Assembly: GCA_041396585.1 (NCBI GenBank)
Contig: JAWKYG010000002.1
Coordinates: forward strand, 248,001-312,000
Reading direction: 5' to 3'
Length of the DNA: 64,000 nt
Source: JAUIAI01 sp041396585
Lineage (GTDB): Bacteria > Pseudomonadota > Gammaproteobacteria > Burkholderiales > Burkholderiaceae_E
Of this stretch, positions 27,541 to 36,589 are shown in pieces. Made by a program: the position numbers and the translations under genes. Numbering within the stretch: the first letter of the stretch is position 1; every line of letters starts with the position of its first letter. The notes below the pieces were generated by a model. The model was given only the letters and a program-made list of their open reading frames with translations. It was not told the DNA's origin and did not search any database.

Positions 27541-27569
27541 TTGACATGGGAAAATTTCCCATGCAAAAT
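27541..27569 (+). promoter_or_regulatory. Sigma70 promoter with embedded palindromic operator
   Basis: TTGACA (27541-27546), a 17-bp spacer, then CAAAAT (27564-27569). The spacer is almost exactly a 9-bp-arm inverted repeat, CATGGGAAA-A-TTTCCCATG (27545-27563). A repressor bound there would block polymerase. The expected transcription start, about 7 bases after the -10 element, falls at the ATG at 27576, so the message could be leaderless. Confidence 0.6.
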
Positions 27570-27575
27570 GCCTGT

Positions 27576-28439
27576 ATGGACACTTCTTCCTCGGACCCAT
27601 CGGCATCCCAGCCGCTCGAGCAGCAGATCGATGCGCATGTGCTGGCCGCGGCCAGCCGCTTGTTGCTGCCGTTGGCGCGTTTGTTTGTCAGCCATGGTCT
27701 GAAGTTTGGTCAGGCCGAAGAGCTGCTGAAGCAGGCATTCGTGCGGGCGGGCGAGCTGGAACTGAACAGCGCCGGGAGCGCACCCAATCAGAGCCGCTTG
27801 AGCGTCACCACCGGCGTACACCGTAAGGATGTTCGCCGGCTGCTGGGCCAGACGGGGGAGGCTGCGAGTCGGCGGCCGTCCCGATCGGTCGCCACCGAGG
27901 TGTACACCCGTTGGAGCACCGCACCCGAGTACCAGGGCGCGCAGGGCATGCTGGAACTGCCGATGCGCGCATCTGACGGCGCGGCCAGCTTCGAGCGGCT
28001 GGCGCGCGAGGTCAGCACCGATGCCCACCCGCGCTCGGTGCTCGAGGAACTGCGTCGGCTCGGTCTGGCCGAGCTCACGGAAGAGGGGGCGGGGGTGCGC
28101 CTCACCCCGGGAGGCTTCGTGCCGCTGCTGGCACAGAGTGAGCTACTCGATCTGCTGGCCGCCAACACGGGCGATCACCTGAGCACCGCGGTCGGCAATG
28201 TCCTTGGCCGGGGCCCGAGAATGCTCGAGCAAAGCGTTTTCGATCAAGGCCTCACCGTTGAGGATGCACGCGCCGTCGATCTGGTCGCGCGCCGATTGTG
28301 GGCGCAGTCGATGAGCGAACTGGTTGCTTTGATGGAATCACTGGCCCGCGAGCGGCGGGCCGCAGACGACGACGCGAATCATCGGGTGCGTGTCGGCATG
28401 TTTTGTCATTGGGAAGTCGAACAGGAGCGTGGAACATGA
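27576..28439 (+). CDS. DUF6502 family protein
   Basis: A 287-residue, mainly alpha-helical protein of the DUF6502 family: LLLPLARLFVSHGLKFGQAEELLKQAFVRAG near the N-terminus, then TTGVHRKDVRRLL. Function is unknown; the HTH-like helices suggest nucleic acid binding. In-frame ATGs occur at 27546, 27561 and 27576. The last is preferred because the first two lie within the predicted promoter. Its stop overlaps the DUF5666 start (ATGA), an arrangement I recall in betaproteobacteria. Confidence 0.75.
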   Translation: MDTSSSDPSASQPLEQQIDAHVLAAASRLLLPLARLFVSHGLKFGQAEELLKQAFVRAGELELNSAGSAPNQSRLSVTTGVHRKDVRRLLGQTGEAASRRPSRSVATEVYTRWSTAPEYQGAQGMLELPMRASDGAASFERLAREVSTDAHPRSVLEELRRLGLAELTEEGAGVRLTPGGFVPLLAQSELLDLLAANTGDHLSTAVGNVLGRGPRMLEQSVFDQGLTVEDARAVDLVARRLWAQSMSELVALMESLARERRAADDDANHRVRVGMFCHWEVEQERGT

Positions 28440-29650
28440 GCGGATCGGGCAAACGGATCGGGTTGGCCGGCGTAACGGCGCTGGTCCTGGCGGGCACCGT
28501 GATCGGGGTCTTGCCCGGGTGTGGCGGTGGGGGCGGTGTGCTGGCGCCCGGCAGCGGCGGCACCGGCACGGCGCAGAGCACGACCGCGGTGGGGCCGATC
28601 AGCGGCTTTGGCTCGATCATCGTCAATGGGGTTCACTATGACGAAAGCAGCGCCAGCCTGGTTGACGACAGCGGCCGGAGCGTGGCCCGCGATGCGCTTC
28701 GCCTGGGCATGATGGTGCGCATCGACGGCACGGCCAATGCCAGCACGGGCACCGGAACGGCCGCGTCGATCCAGGTGTTCAGCGAGCTCAAGGGCCTGGT
28801 GGACAGCGTTGGCACCGACAGTGTCATGGTCGCCGGTCGCACGGTGCGCCTGCTCTCCAATACGGTACGCGATGGTTTTGCCACCCTGAACGCAGGCCAG
28901 TTCGTCGAGGTCTATGGCTACTTCGACGCCAGTTCGGGCGATTTCACCGCAAACCCGCATCGAACTCAAAACCGCCGACGAATTCAAACTGCGCGGCGTG
29001 GTCAGCGCCTGGAACCAGACGCTGCAGCAATTCGAACTGGTTCGAGCGTGGTGGCCTATGCCGGGGTGACTCTGCCCGGCGGCTTCGCGATCGGCCGGTC
29101 GGTCGTCTATGCAAGCGCAGCCCCCACCGGGAATCAGTGGCAGAGCGAGTGCGGTCCGTCTCAGTGATGATGACAGTTCGTCGTCGAGCAGCCGGTTCGA
29201 GATCGAAGGGCTGGTCAGCGGATTCGGTGTCGCGCGGCGAGTTCCGGGTCTCCGGCTTCGATGTCGGGATGCCCTGAATGCCACGTTCACGGACGGCACC
29301 CTGGCCGATCTGGTCAATGGCGCGCTCGTGGAGATCGAAGGCAGCCTCGCCAACGGCAGGCTGGTGGCGAGCCGCATCGAGTTCAAATCCAACGGCCGTT
29401 CATCCGGTGGTTCGTCGGGCGATGATGGCTTCGAGGTGAAGGGCACGATCGACAGTTTCGTATCGCTGGCGCAGTTCACCGTGCGTAATACGCGTATCGA
29501 TGCCTCCGGCACCGGTGTGCTGTTCGAAGGCGGTACAGCGGGGGCGTTGTCCCAGGGCGTGTGCGTCGAGATCAAGGGCACTCCGTCGACCGACTCGCAG
29601 GGTACGGTGATTCATGCCACCGAGGTGAAGTCGACAACGACTGTCTTTGA
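28436..29650 (+). pseudogene. DUF5666-type exported protein, frame-disrupted
   Basis: Begins with a signal/lipobox-like N-terminus (VTALVLAGTVIGVLPGCGGG) and repeats of a small beta domain typical of DUF5666 proteins (SGFGSIIVNGVHYD, GLVDSVGTDSVMVAGRTV, FVEVYGYFD). The frame is lost near 28955. Family-like sequence continues in other frames: IELKTADEFKLRGVVSAWNQ, then VVAYAGVTLPGGFAIG, then SSSRFEIEGLVSGFGV, then NATFTDGTLADLVNGALVEIEG. At least four single-base changes are needed to restore one protein, ending at the TGA at 29648. The pattern is either a recent pseudogene or indel error in the assembly. It converges with valS. Confidence 0.7.
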
Positions 29651-29660
29651 TTCACCAGGC

Positions 29661-29691
29661 GGCGGACTTCCCCTGGCGTGGGGTGTCCGCC
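29661..29691. terminator. Hairpin between convergent DUF5666 and valS genes
   Basis: GGCGGAC (29661-29667) pairs with GTCCGCC (29685-29691), and an inner CCCC (29670-29673) with GGGG (29680-29683). It lies in the short convergent gap and could serve both strands. No T-run. Confidence 0.5.
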
Positions 29692-29712
29692 GGTATCGGC
29701 ACGGCGAGATCG

Positions 29713-32700
29713 CTACGCGGCAATCTTCGCGAGTTGCTCGTTCAGGCGGGTCAGCGTCGATTCGAACTGCGCCAGACGCTCGCGCTCCTGACTGACCACC
29801 GCCTGCGGCGCACGTTCGACGAAGCGCGCATTGCCGAGTTTGCCCTGGCATTTGCCGATCTCGCCCTGGATGCGTGCGATTTCCTTACCCAGGCGTTCAC
29901 GTTCGGCGTCGCGATCGATCTCGATCATCAGCATCAGGCGTGCATCGTCGACGATCTGAACCGGCGCCAGTGCGTCGGCCGGCAGACTGGCCACAGCATC
30001 CACCGTGGACAGGCGTGCGAGCGCCGACAGGTAGGGTGCATAGGCCTGTACCTGGCCGGCTTCGGCCTCGATCATCAGTGGCAGCCGCTGGCCCGGCGCG
30101 ATGTTCATCTCGCCGCGTAGCGCACGGCAGGCATCCACCCAGCGACGCAGCGTGGCGATCCATGCCTCGGCCGCGGGATCGATCTTGCCGCTCTCGCTGG
30201 CCGGGAAGCGCTGGGTCATGATCGAGTAGCGTCCCTCGGCCACGGCCTGGGTGAGTTCATCACCCTGGAGCACCTGGTCACCACGTTCGCCGTAACGATG
30301 GGCCAGCGGGGCAACCTGCTGCCAGAGCGCCTCGGTGATGAACGGGATGAACGGGTGTGCGAGTCGCAGCAAGGTTTCCAGCACACGGATCAGCGTGCGC
30401 CGGGTGGCCCGGTGCACCGCTGGATCATCACCGGCAAGCTGGACCTTGGCCAGTTCGAGGTACCAGTCGCAGTACTCGTTCCAGACGAACTCGTAGACGG
30501 CTCGCGAAGCAAGGTCGAAGCGATACTCGTCCAGATGCCTCTCGACATCGGCCTCGACACGCTGTAACAGCGAGTTGATCCAGCGGTCGGCCTGGGAGAA
30601 ATCCAGATAGCCGCCCGGAGCGCACTGGGCGGCCTCGTGGGCACTCAGCCCGCAATCCTGGCCGACACAGTTCATCAACACGAAGCGGGTCGCATTCCAG
30701 AGCTTGTTGCAGAAATTGCGGTAGCCCTCGCAGCGGCTCAGGTCGAAATTGATGTCCCTGCCCGGTGTCGCCATCGAGGCGAACGTGAACCGCAGCGCAT
30801 CGGCGCCATACGCGGCGATGCCATCCGGGAATTCCTTGCGCGTGCGTTTGGCGATCGACTCTGCCTGCCGCGGATTCATCAGCCCCGTGGTGCGCTTGGC
30901 GAGCAATGCATCGAGCGAGATGCCATCGATCAGGTCGAGTGGATCGAGCGTGTTGCCCTTGGACTTCGACATCTTCTGGCCTTCGCCATCGCGCACGAGC
31001 GCATGCACATAGACATCATGAAAGGGCACGCGCTCGGAAAATGCGCAGGTCATCATGACCATGCGCGCGACCCAGAAGAAGATGATGTCGAAGCCGGTCA
31101 CCAGCACCGACGACGGCAGGAAGGCATCGAGCGCGGGGAGCAGATTCGGCTGCCGGCCCTTGAAGGGTTCGGCCGGGTCGACCAGCGTCGAGAACGGCAC
31201 CAACGCGGAGGAGAACCAGGTGTCCAGGACGTCGGGATCGCGCACCAGCGGCCCATCCCAACCGGCCTGCGCCGCCTGAGCACGGGCGTCGTCGTCGGTC
31301 AGCGCGACGAACACATGGCCGTCGTGAATCGGCAGGCCCGCGTCATCGGCCTTGTACCAGGCGGGAATCTGATGGCCCCACCAGAGCTGGCGCGAGATGC
31401 ACCAGTCCTGGATGTTGGACAACCAATGGTCATCGGTAGCGCGCCAGTTCTCGGGCACGAAGCGCACCTTGCCCTCGGCGACCACACGCAGCGACCGAGC
31501 CGCGATCGACTCGCCGGCCAGCGGCGAGTCGGCCGGCGAGGGGGCACTCATGGCCACGAACCACTGATCGGTGAGCATCGGTTCGACCACGATCCCGGTG
31601 CGCTCGCAACGCGGCACCATCAGCTTGTGCGGCTGGACCGACTCGAGCAGCCCCAGCGCCTCGAGATCCGCGACGATCCGCTTGCGCGCCTCGAAGCGAT
31701 CGAGCCCGCCATAGCGGGCCGGCGCCTGATCATTGATGCGGCCGTCGAGTTCGAGGATGTTGATCATCGCCAGGCCGTGGCGCTGGCCGACCGCGAAGTC
31801 GTTGAAATCGTGCGCCGGCGTCACCTTGACCGCGCCGGTGCCGAACTCCGGATCGACATGTTCGTCGGCGATGATGGGAATGCGCCGCCAGATGGTGTCG
31901 GCGCCTGCGGCGCTTGGATCCTGATCGCGCGCATCATCACCGGCCGAGAGCGGCAGCATGATCTCGCGGCCGATCATGTGGCGATACCGGGCATCGTCCG
32001 GATGCACCATGACCGCGGTATCACCGAGCATGGTCTCGGGCCGGGTGGTGGCCACGGTCAGGTGCCCCGAACCGTCGGCCAGCGGATAACGGATGTGCCA
32101 GAGCGAGCCGTTCTCTTCTCGCTGACCACCTCGAGATCCGGACACCGCGGTAAGCAGGGTGGGATCCCAGTTCACCAGCCGCTTGCCGCGATAGATCAGC
32201 CCTTGTCGGTACAGGTTCACGAACACATGGCGCACAACGGTGGACAGGGTGTCGTCCATCGTGAAGTACTCGCGCGACCAGTCGGCCGAGGCGCCGAGCC
32301 GGCGCATCTGGTGCGTGATGGTGGAACCCGAATGCTGTTTCCAGTCCCAGACCCTTTCGATGAAGGCCTCGCGACCGAGGTCGTGGCGTGTCTTGCCCTC
32401 GGCCTCCAACTGACGCTCGACCACGATCTGGGTGGCGATGCCTGCATGGTCGGTGCCCGGCAGCCAGAGCGTGTTCTCACCGCGCATCCGGTGAAAGCGG
32501 GTCAGGGAGTCCATCAGCGTCTGGTTGAACGCATGGCCCATGTGCAGCGTACCGGTGACGTTCGGTGGCGGCAGTTGAATCGAGAACGCCGGGCGGCCCT
32601 CGGTGGTTCCGGCAGCAAAGTAGCCGCGCGATTCCCAGATCGGATACCAGCGGGCTTCGATGTCGGCCGGCTCGAAACTTTTCGCGAGCGGTTCTTGGGC

Positions 32701-32724
32701 AGGAGTGTCGTTGTTATCGGTCAT
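29713..32724 (-). CDS. valS: Valyl-tRNA synthetase
   Basis: A 1003-residue class I synthetase charging tRNA-Val and editing mischarged Thr. The HIGH region is PPPNVTGTLHMGHAFNQ (about 52-68), the CP1 editing domain carries TTRPETMLGDTAVMVHP, the KMSKS loop is GQKMSKSKGNTLDPLDL (about 590), and the C-terminal coiled-coil arm ends LNEQLAKIAA. Slightly longer than typical. Last gene of the pepA-holC-(DUF2486-like)-valS run. Confidence 0.98.
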   Translation of the reverse strand: MTDNNDTPAQEPLAKSFEPADIEARWYPIWESRGYFAAGTTEGRPAFSIQLPPPNVTGTLHMGHAFNQTLMDSLTRFHRMRGENTLWLPGTDHAGIATQIVVERQLEAEGKTRHDLGREAFIERVWDWKQHSGSTITHQMRRLGASADWSREYFTMDDTLSTVVRHVFVNLYRQGLIYRGKRLVNWDPTLLTAVSGSRGGQREENGSLWHIRYPLADGSGHLTVATTRPETMLGDTAVMVHPDDARYRHMIGREIMLPLSAGDDARDQDPSAAGADTIWRRIPIIADEHVDPEFGTGAVKVTPAHDFNDFAVGQRHGLAMINILELDGRINDQAPARYGGLDRFEARKRIVADLEALGLLESVQPHKLMVPRCERTGIVVEPMLTDQWFVAMSAPSPADSPLAGESIAARSLRVVAEGKVRFVPENWRATDDHWLSNIQDWCISRQLWWGHQIPAWYKADDAGLPIHDGHVFVALTDDDARAQAAQAGWDGPLVRDPDVLDTWFSSALVPFSTLVDPAEPFKGRQPNLLPALDAFLPSSVLVTGFDIIFFWVARMVMMTCAFSERVPFHDVYVHALVRDGEGQKMSKSKGNTLDPLDLIDGISLDALLAKRTTGLMNPRQAESIAKRTRKEFPDGIAAYGADALRFTFASMATPGRDINFDLSRCEGYRNFCNKLWNATRFVLMNCVGQDCGLSAHEAAQCAPGGYLDFSQADRWINSLLQRVEADVERHLDEYRFDLASRAVYEFVWNEYCDWYLELAKVQLAGDDPAVHRATRRTLIRVLETLLRLAHPFIPFITEALWQQVAPLAHRYGERGDQVLQGDELTQAVAEGRYSIMTQRFPASESGKIDPAAEAWIATLRRWVDACRALRGEMNIAPGQRLPLMIEAEAGQVQAYAPYLSALARLSTVDAVASLPADALAPVQIVDDARLMLMIEIDRDAERERLGKEIARIQGEIGKCQGKLGNARFVERAPQAVVSQERERLAQFESTLTRLNEQLAKIAA

Positions 32725-32733
32725 GGTGTGAAA

Positions 32734-33111
32734 TCAGGAGGAACCGGCGTGGCGCTTGTATTCGGCGCGCGCCTTGCCGAGTTCTTCGGCGATGGAACGT
32801 GACACGGCCTCACGCACGGCCTCGCGCAGCGTGCCGCGTATGTCGTCGATCAGCCGCTGCGCACCGCGCTCGAGGAGCTCGTCCAGCCGCTCCAGCAGCG
32901 GGCCATCGACCAGCCGGTCGGCATGGCGCAGCATCCGCTGCATGACATTGGCTTCGACCTTGAGTGCGATGCGATTCCAGGCGGCTTCGTCGAATTCGCG
33001 GGGCGAGGGCGCGGGTGCCGGCCGAGACGAGGTCGGCAGGACCTCGGTGAGCATCGGGATGTCGTCGCCGCCCGGGCCTTCGGGCGGAGTATCTGAGTCT
33101 GGCGTGGTCAT
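32734..33111 (-). CDS. DUF2486-like small protein between holC and valS
   Basis: A 125-residue acidic/helical protein with a Pro-rich N-terminal half containing DIPMLTEVLP and a C-terminal helical region (RLDELLERGAQRLIDDIRGTLREAV). Small proteins of this type next to holC in betaproteobacteria are classed as DUF2486; the assignment is from memory of motif and context. It starts 21 bases after holC and ends 9 bases before valS, so it is co-transcribed. Function unknown. Confidence 0.65.
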   Translation of the reverse strand: MTTPDSDTPPEGPGGDDIPMLTEVLPTSSRPAPAPSPREFDEAAWNRIALKVEANVMQRMLRHADRLVDGPLLERLDELLERGAQRLIDDIRGTLREAVREAVSRSIAEELGKARAEYKRHAGSS

Positions 33112-33132
33112 CGGATCCTGGCAGATGTCATG

Positions 33133-33555
33133 TCACCGGGCGGCCAGATCATGGCGCACCATGGGGTGGCCGCGATCGCGGTACTGGCGCCAGCGTTCGC
33201 GCGCGGCGCGACGGTCTTGTTCATCGAGCGTGACGATCTCGATCAGCCGCTCGAAGCGGCTGAAGTGGGGGGGCGTGACCGAACCGAGATTCACCAGAAC
33301 ATCGAGGTGATCGGTATCGGCGCTGCCTGTCGTGAGCACGATCGGTGTGTCGGCGGCGAGCGGATCGGCCGCCGCGACATGGGGAATGAAATCGCGTCGC
33401 GAGAATGTCCAGAGCAGTTCGTCGAAGCGCTCGAGCGCGGCCGCATCATCGCTGACCACCTGGCAGCGCAGGCCGGCGCGATAGATCTTGCGCAGCAGCC
33501 GGCATGCATAGCCGGCCTTGTCCGGCGCATTGAAATGAAAGTCGATCCGGGTCAT
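33133..33555 (-). CDS. holC: DNA polymerase III subunit chi
   Basis: A 140-residue clamp-loader accessory subunit that links polymerase III holoenzyme to SSB. It begins MTRIDFHFNAPDKAGYACRLLRKIYRAG and has LDELLWTF-like FDELLWTFSRRDFIPH and LVNLG, typical of HolC. Its position between pepA and valS is the standard neighbourhood in gamma- and betaproteobacteria. It lies 49 bases after pepA. Confidence 0.93.
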   Translation of the reverse strand: MTRIDFHFNAPDKAGYACRLLRKIYRAGLRCQVVSDDAAALERFDELLWTFSRRDFIPHVAAADPLAADTPIVLTTGSADTDHLDVLVNLGSVTPPHFSRFERLIEIVTLDEQDRRAARERWRQYRDRGHPMVRHDLAAR

Positions 33556-33604
33556 GGCTGCGCGGGTTTGCGTCGGCGATCGGTGGGTGCGTGCATCGCG
33601 CGTG

Positions 33605-35077
33605 TCAGCCGGCGCGATTCTCGAGGAAGCCCACCATCAGGGCCACCGGCCGCGCGCTGGAGCCCTTCTTGGCCCCCGAATGCCAGGCGGTGCCGGCAAT
33701 ATCGAGGTGCGCCCAGGGGTAGGCCCGGGTGTAGCGCTCGAGGAAGCAGGCCGCGGTCACCGCGCCGGCATCGCGGCCGCCGACATTGGCCATGTCGGCG
33801 AATGGCGATTTCAGCGACTCGTTGTACGCGGCATCGAGGGGCATGCGCCAGCAGGTGTCCAGGGTCTGTCGGCCGGCACTGAGCAGTTCTTCGGCGAGAT
33901 CGTTCTCGCGCGCGAACAGGCCACTGTGATGATGGCCGAGTGCTACCACGCAGGCACCGGTCAGGGTGGCCATATCGACGACCGCCGCGGGTTTGAAGCG
34001 CTCGGCGTAGGTGAGCGCATCGCAGAGAATCAGACGGCCTTCGGCATCGGTATTGAGGATCTCGATGGTCTGACCCGACATACTGGTGACGATGTCGCCG
34101 GGCCGGGTCGCGCGCCCGCTGGGCATGTTCTCGCAGGTGGGCACGATCGCCACGACATTGAGCTTGAGTTTCATCTCGGCGATCGCGCGCATGATCCCGA
34201 AAACGGCCGCCGCGCCACCCATGTCGTACTTCATTTCGTCCATGCCGGCAGCCGGCTTGATCGAGATGCCGCCGGTATCGAACGTGATGCCCTTGCCGAC
34301 GATGACCACCGGCTTGGAGCCGGCGCGCCCGCCGTTGTGCTGCATGATGATCAGCTTTGGTGGCTGCTCCGATCCCTGGGCGACCGCCAGCAGGGCTCCC
34401 ATCGAGAGTTGACGCATCTGGCGCTCATCGAGCACCTGCACCTTGAGCTTGTGTTCGCGGCCCATCTTCTTGGCGGTATTCGCCAGATACGTGGGAGTGC
34501 AGACGTTTGCAGGCAGATTGCCCAGATCACGGGTCAGGTCCATGCCATTGGCGAGCGCCTGTGCGTGCGCCAGGCGCGGCTTGAGCTCACGCGCGCGCGC
34601 CGAGGTGTGGGCGAATGCCACCTTGGCCGGGCGCGGGCGGCGGGGCGACTTCTTGGATTTCATCTGCTCGAAGCGATAGGCCTGGCGCCGAGCGGCCAGG
34701 AGTTCCTGCTGGAGCAGCCAGTCGGGCTCGCGATCCTCGACCGGCGCCTGGCCCATCAGCGAGAGCACGTCCTGTGCGCCAAGCGTGGCCAGACGCGCGT
34801 ACGCGGCATCGCAGGCACGCACGAAATCCTGGGCCTCCGCGCGTGCGTTGCTACCCAGGCTGACCAGCAGCACCCGCTTGATCGCACCGGCGCCGCGCAG
34901 CAGGAGATCCGAGCCCGCCTTGTCCTGCAAATCACCGGACTTGAGCGCATCCTGAATCAGGGTGTCGAGCTCGCCGCTGATTGCAGCGCCATCGGCGCGC
35001 TTCTGACTGATGACTGGAACCAACAGGCAATCAGTCTTTGCGCTCTCGATCGGCAGGGCCTTTATGCTAAATTGCAT
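33605..35077 (-). CDS. pepA: Leucyl aminopeptidase (M17)
   Basis: A 490-residue cytosolic aminopeptidase. Metal and catalytic motifs are VGKGITFDTGGISIKP (about 260), YDMGGAAAVFG, the M17 signature NTDAEGRLILCDAL (about 341), and MATLTGACVVALG. In E. coli PepA is also a DNA-binding accessory factor for XerCD and pyrimidine regulation; that role here is not shown. First gene of the holC-valS run. Its 5' region carries a 13-bp tandem repeat. Confidence 0.97.
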   Translation of the reverse strand: MQFSIKALPIESAKTDCLLVPVISQKRADGAAISGELDTLIQDALKSGDLQDKAGSDLLLRGAGAIKRVLLVSLGSNARAEAQDFVRACDAAYARLATLGAQDVLSLMGQAPVEDREPDWLLQQELLAARRQAYRFEQMKSKKSPRRPRPAKVAFAHTSARARELKPRLAHAQALANGMDLTRDLGNLPANVCTPTYLANTAKKMGREHKLKVQVLDERQMRQLSMGALLAVAQGSEQPPKLIIMQHNGGRAGSKPVVIVGKGITFDTGGISIKPAAGMDEMKYDMGGAAAVFGIMRAIAEMKLKLNVVAIVPTCENMPSGRATRPGDIVTSMSGQTIEILNTDAEGRLILCDALTYAERFKPAAVVDMATLTGACVVALGHHHSGLFARENDLAEELLSAGRQTLDTCWRMPLDAAYNESLKSPFADMANVGGRDAGAVTAACFLERYTRAYPWAHLDIAGTAWHSGAKKGSSARPVALMVGFLENRAG

Positions 35078-35485
35078 TGATTCACTCCGTTGGGCGGGTA
35101 GGCCGCATCATGTGCGGGCAATCGCGTTGTACGTTGGTTCGTTGCGTTACTACGTTGCGTTGATACGTTGCGTTGATACGTTGCGTCGATTCGCGTGATG
35201 GATTCGCGTGCGTGGTGTTGCAATCGTTCGAGCCGGCGATGCTGCATCACTCCTGGACCGGGGTGTTTCGGATGCATCGTTCGCGAAGCACAGCGGCATC
35301 GGTCTGGCTCGCCAGGGCTTGGCGCAACGATCGGTTCTTCAAATACGTCGGGTCGATGAGCGCATGATCCACCGTGCGTGTGCAGCCCGGTTGGCACCGG
35401 TGGCGCCCGTTGGACGTCCACCGCGGAATCATGGGCAGGGCCGAGCGGTCATTATAGCCACGGCGCCGTGCTGACAGGCAGGCAG
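35078..35485. other. Divergent pepA-lptF intergenic region
   Basis: 408 bp between the divergent pepA and lptF starts. Apart from the 13-bp tandem repeat at 35138-35189 I see no further structure. Both promoters must lie here, but no consensus pair is convincing. Confidence 0.6.
35138..35189. repeat. 13-bp tandem repeat, four units
   Basis: Units TACGTTGCGTTGA at 35151-35163 and 35164-35176, a one-base variant at 35177-35189, and a degenerate copy at 35138-35150. The array is 61-112 bases upstream of the pepA start, in its 5' leader or promoter. Confidence 0.9.
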
Positions 35486-36586
35486 ATGCTGTTTACCCGG
35501 GCACTGAAACGCGAGTTGCGCAGTATCGCGGGCATCGTCTTCGCAACGGTGTTCACGATCATGGTCACCACCAGCCTGGTGCGCTTCCTCGGGCGGGCCG
35601 CCACCGGCGGCGTCGATTCGGCCAGTGTTCTGCCTTTGATCGCATTCTCGTCTCTGAACATTCTCGGCCCGTTGCTCGTGCTGACCTTGTTCGTCGCCGT
35701 GCTCATGACCCTGACCCGCGCCTGGCGCGACTCCGAGATGGTTATCTGGCAGGCTTCCGGGATGAGTCTGGCCGCCTGGATCCGGCCGGTGCTGGGCTTC
35801 GCGATGCCGTTTGCGATTCTTGCCGGCGCCGTCTCGCTCGTGCTCTCTCCGTGGGCCAACCAGCAGATCGTCGAATATCAGCAGCGTTTCGCCCAGCGCG
35901 AGGACATCTCGATGGTGGCTGCCGGGCAGTTCCGCGAGTCGGCGAGCGCGGACCGGGTGTTCTTCGTGGAGTCGCTCAACGAAGACGAGACCGAGGTGCG
36001 CAATGTCTTCGTCACCCAGCAAAGTGGCGACCGTCTGATCGTGGTGGCCTCCAGAGGCGGGCGGGTCGAGCAGCGCGAGAACGGCGAGCGCTTTCTGGTG
36101 CTGGAGAACGGCCGACGCTACGACGGCAATCTCAAGGATGCCGAGCTGCGCCTGATGGCGTTCGAGCGCTATGGGCTGCGTCTGGAACCCAAGCCCGTGC
36201 AACGGGGTGTGATGACCGCCAAGACCAAGTCCACCGCCGCCTTGTTCGCCGATTGGCAGCCCGCCGATCGCGGTGAGATGGTCAAGCGCATCGGCGTGCC
36301 GGTCTCGGCCCTGATTCTGGCCCTGCTGGCGATTCCCCTGTCGTCGGCCAATCCGCGGGTCGGTCGCTCGATCAATCTGGTGGTCGCGCTGCTCCTGTAT
36401 GTGGTTTATGCGAACCTGCTGTCGGTCAGTCAGACGTGGGTCGTGCAGCAGAAACTGGGCTTCGGCATTGGTGTCTGGGTCGTGCATGCCGGCGCGGCGA
36501 CGCTGGTGGCGCTGATGTTCTGGCGTCGCCTGACGCTTGGCTCGCCCTGGTCGCGCCTGGGGCGGCGAAAGCTGCTGGCTGCCTGA
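35486..36586 (+). CDS. lptF: LPS export ABC transporter permease LptF
   Basis: A 366-residue YjgP/YjgQ-family inner-membrane permease. With LptG and LptB it extracts lipopolysaccharide and pushes it onto the periplasmic bridge. It shows the typical six-helix arrangement with N-terminal LFTRALKRELRSIAGIVFATVF, a central periplasmic beta-jellyroll, and C-terminal helices (VSALILALLAIPLSSANPRVGRS). Start from the ATG at 35486. lptG follows after 3 bases. Confidence 0.94.
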   Translation: MLFTRALKRELRSIAGIVFATVFTIMVTTSLVRFLGRAATGGVDSASVLPLIAFSSLNILGPLLVLTLFVAVLMTLTRAWRDSEMVIWQASGMSLAAWIRPVLGFAMPFAILAGAVSLVLSPWANQQIVEYQQRFAQREDISMVAAGQFRESASADRVFFVESLNEDETEVRNVFVTQQSGDRLIVVASRGGRVEQRENGERFLVLENGRRYDGNLKDAELRLMAFERYGLRLEPKPVQRGVMTAKTKSTAALFADWQPADRGEMVKRIGVPVSALILALLAIPLSSANPRVGRSINLVVALLLYVVYANLLSVSQTWVVQQKLGFGIGVWVVHAGAATLVALMFWRRLTLGSPWSRLGRRKLLAA

Positions 36587-36589
36587 TCC

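Noticed and set aside
30637..32802. 721-codon plus-strand open frame opposite valS
   Set aside because: Antisense shadow of valS, Arg/Gly/His-rich with no domain pattern.
35138..35189. CRISPR-like array
   Set aside because: The units are contiguous 13-mers with no spacers, and no cas genes are present.
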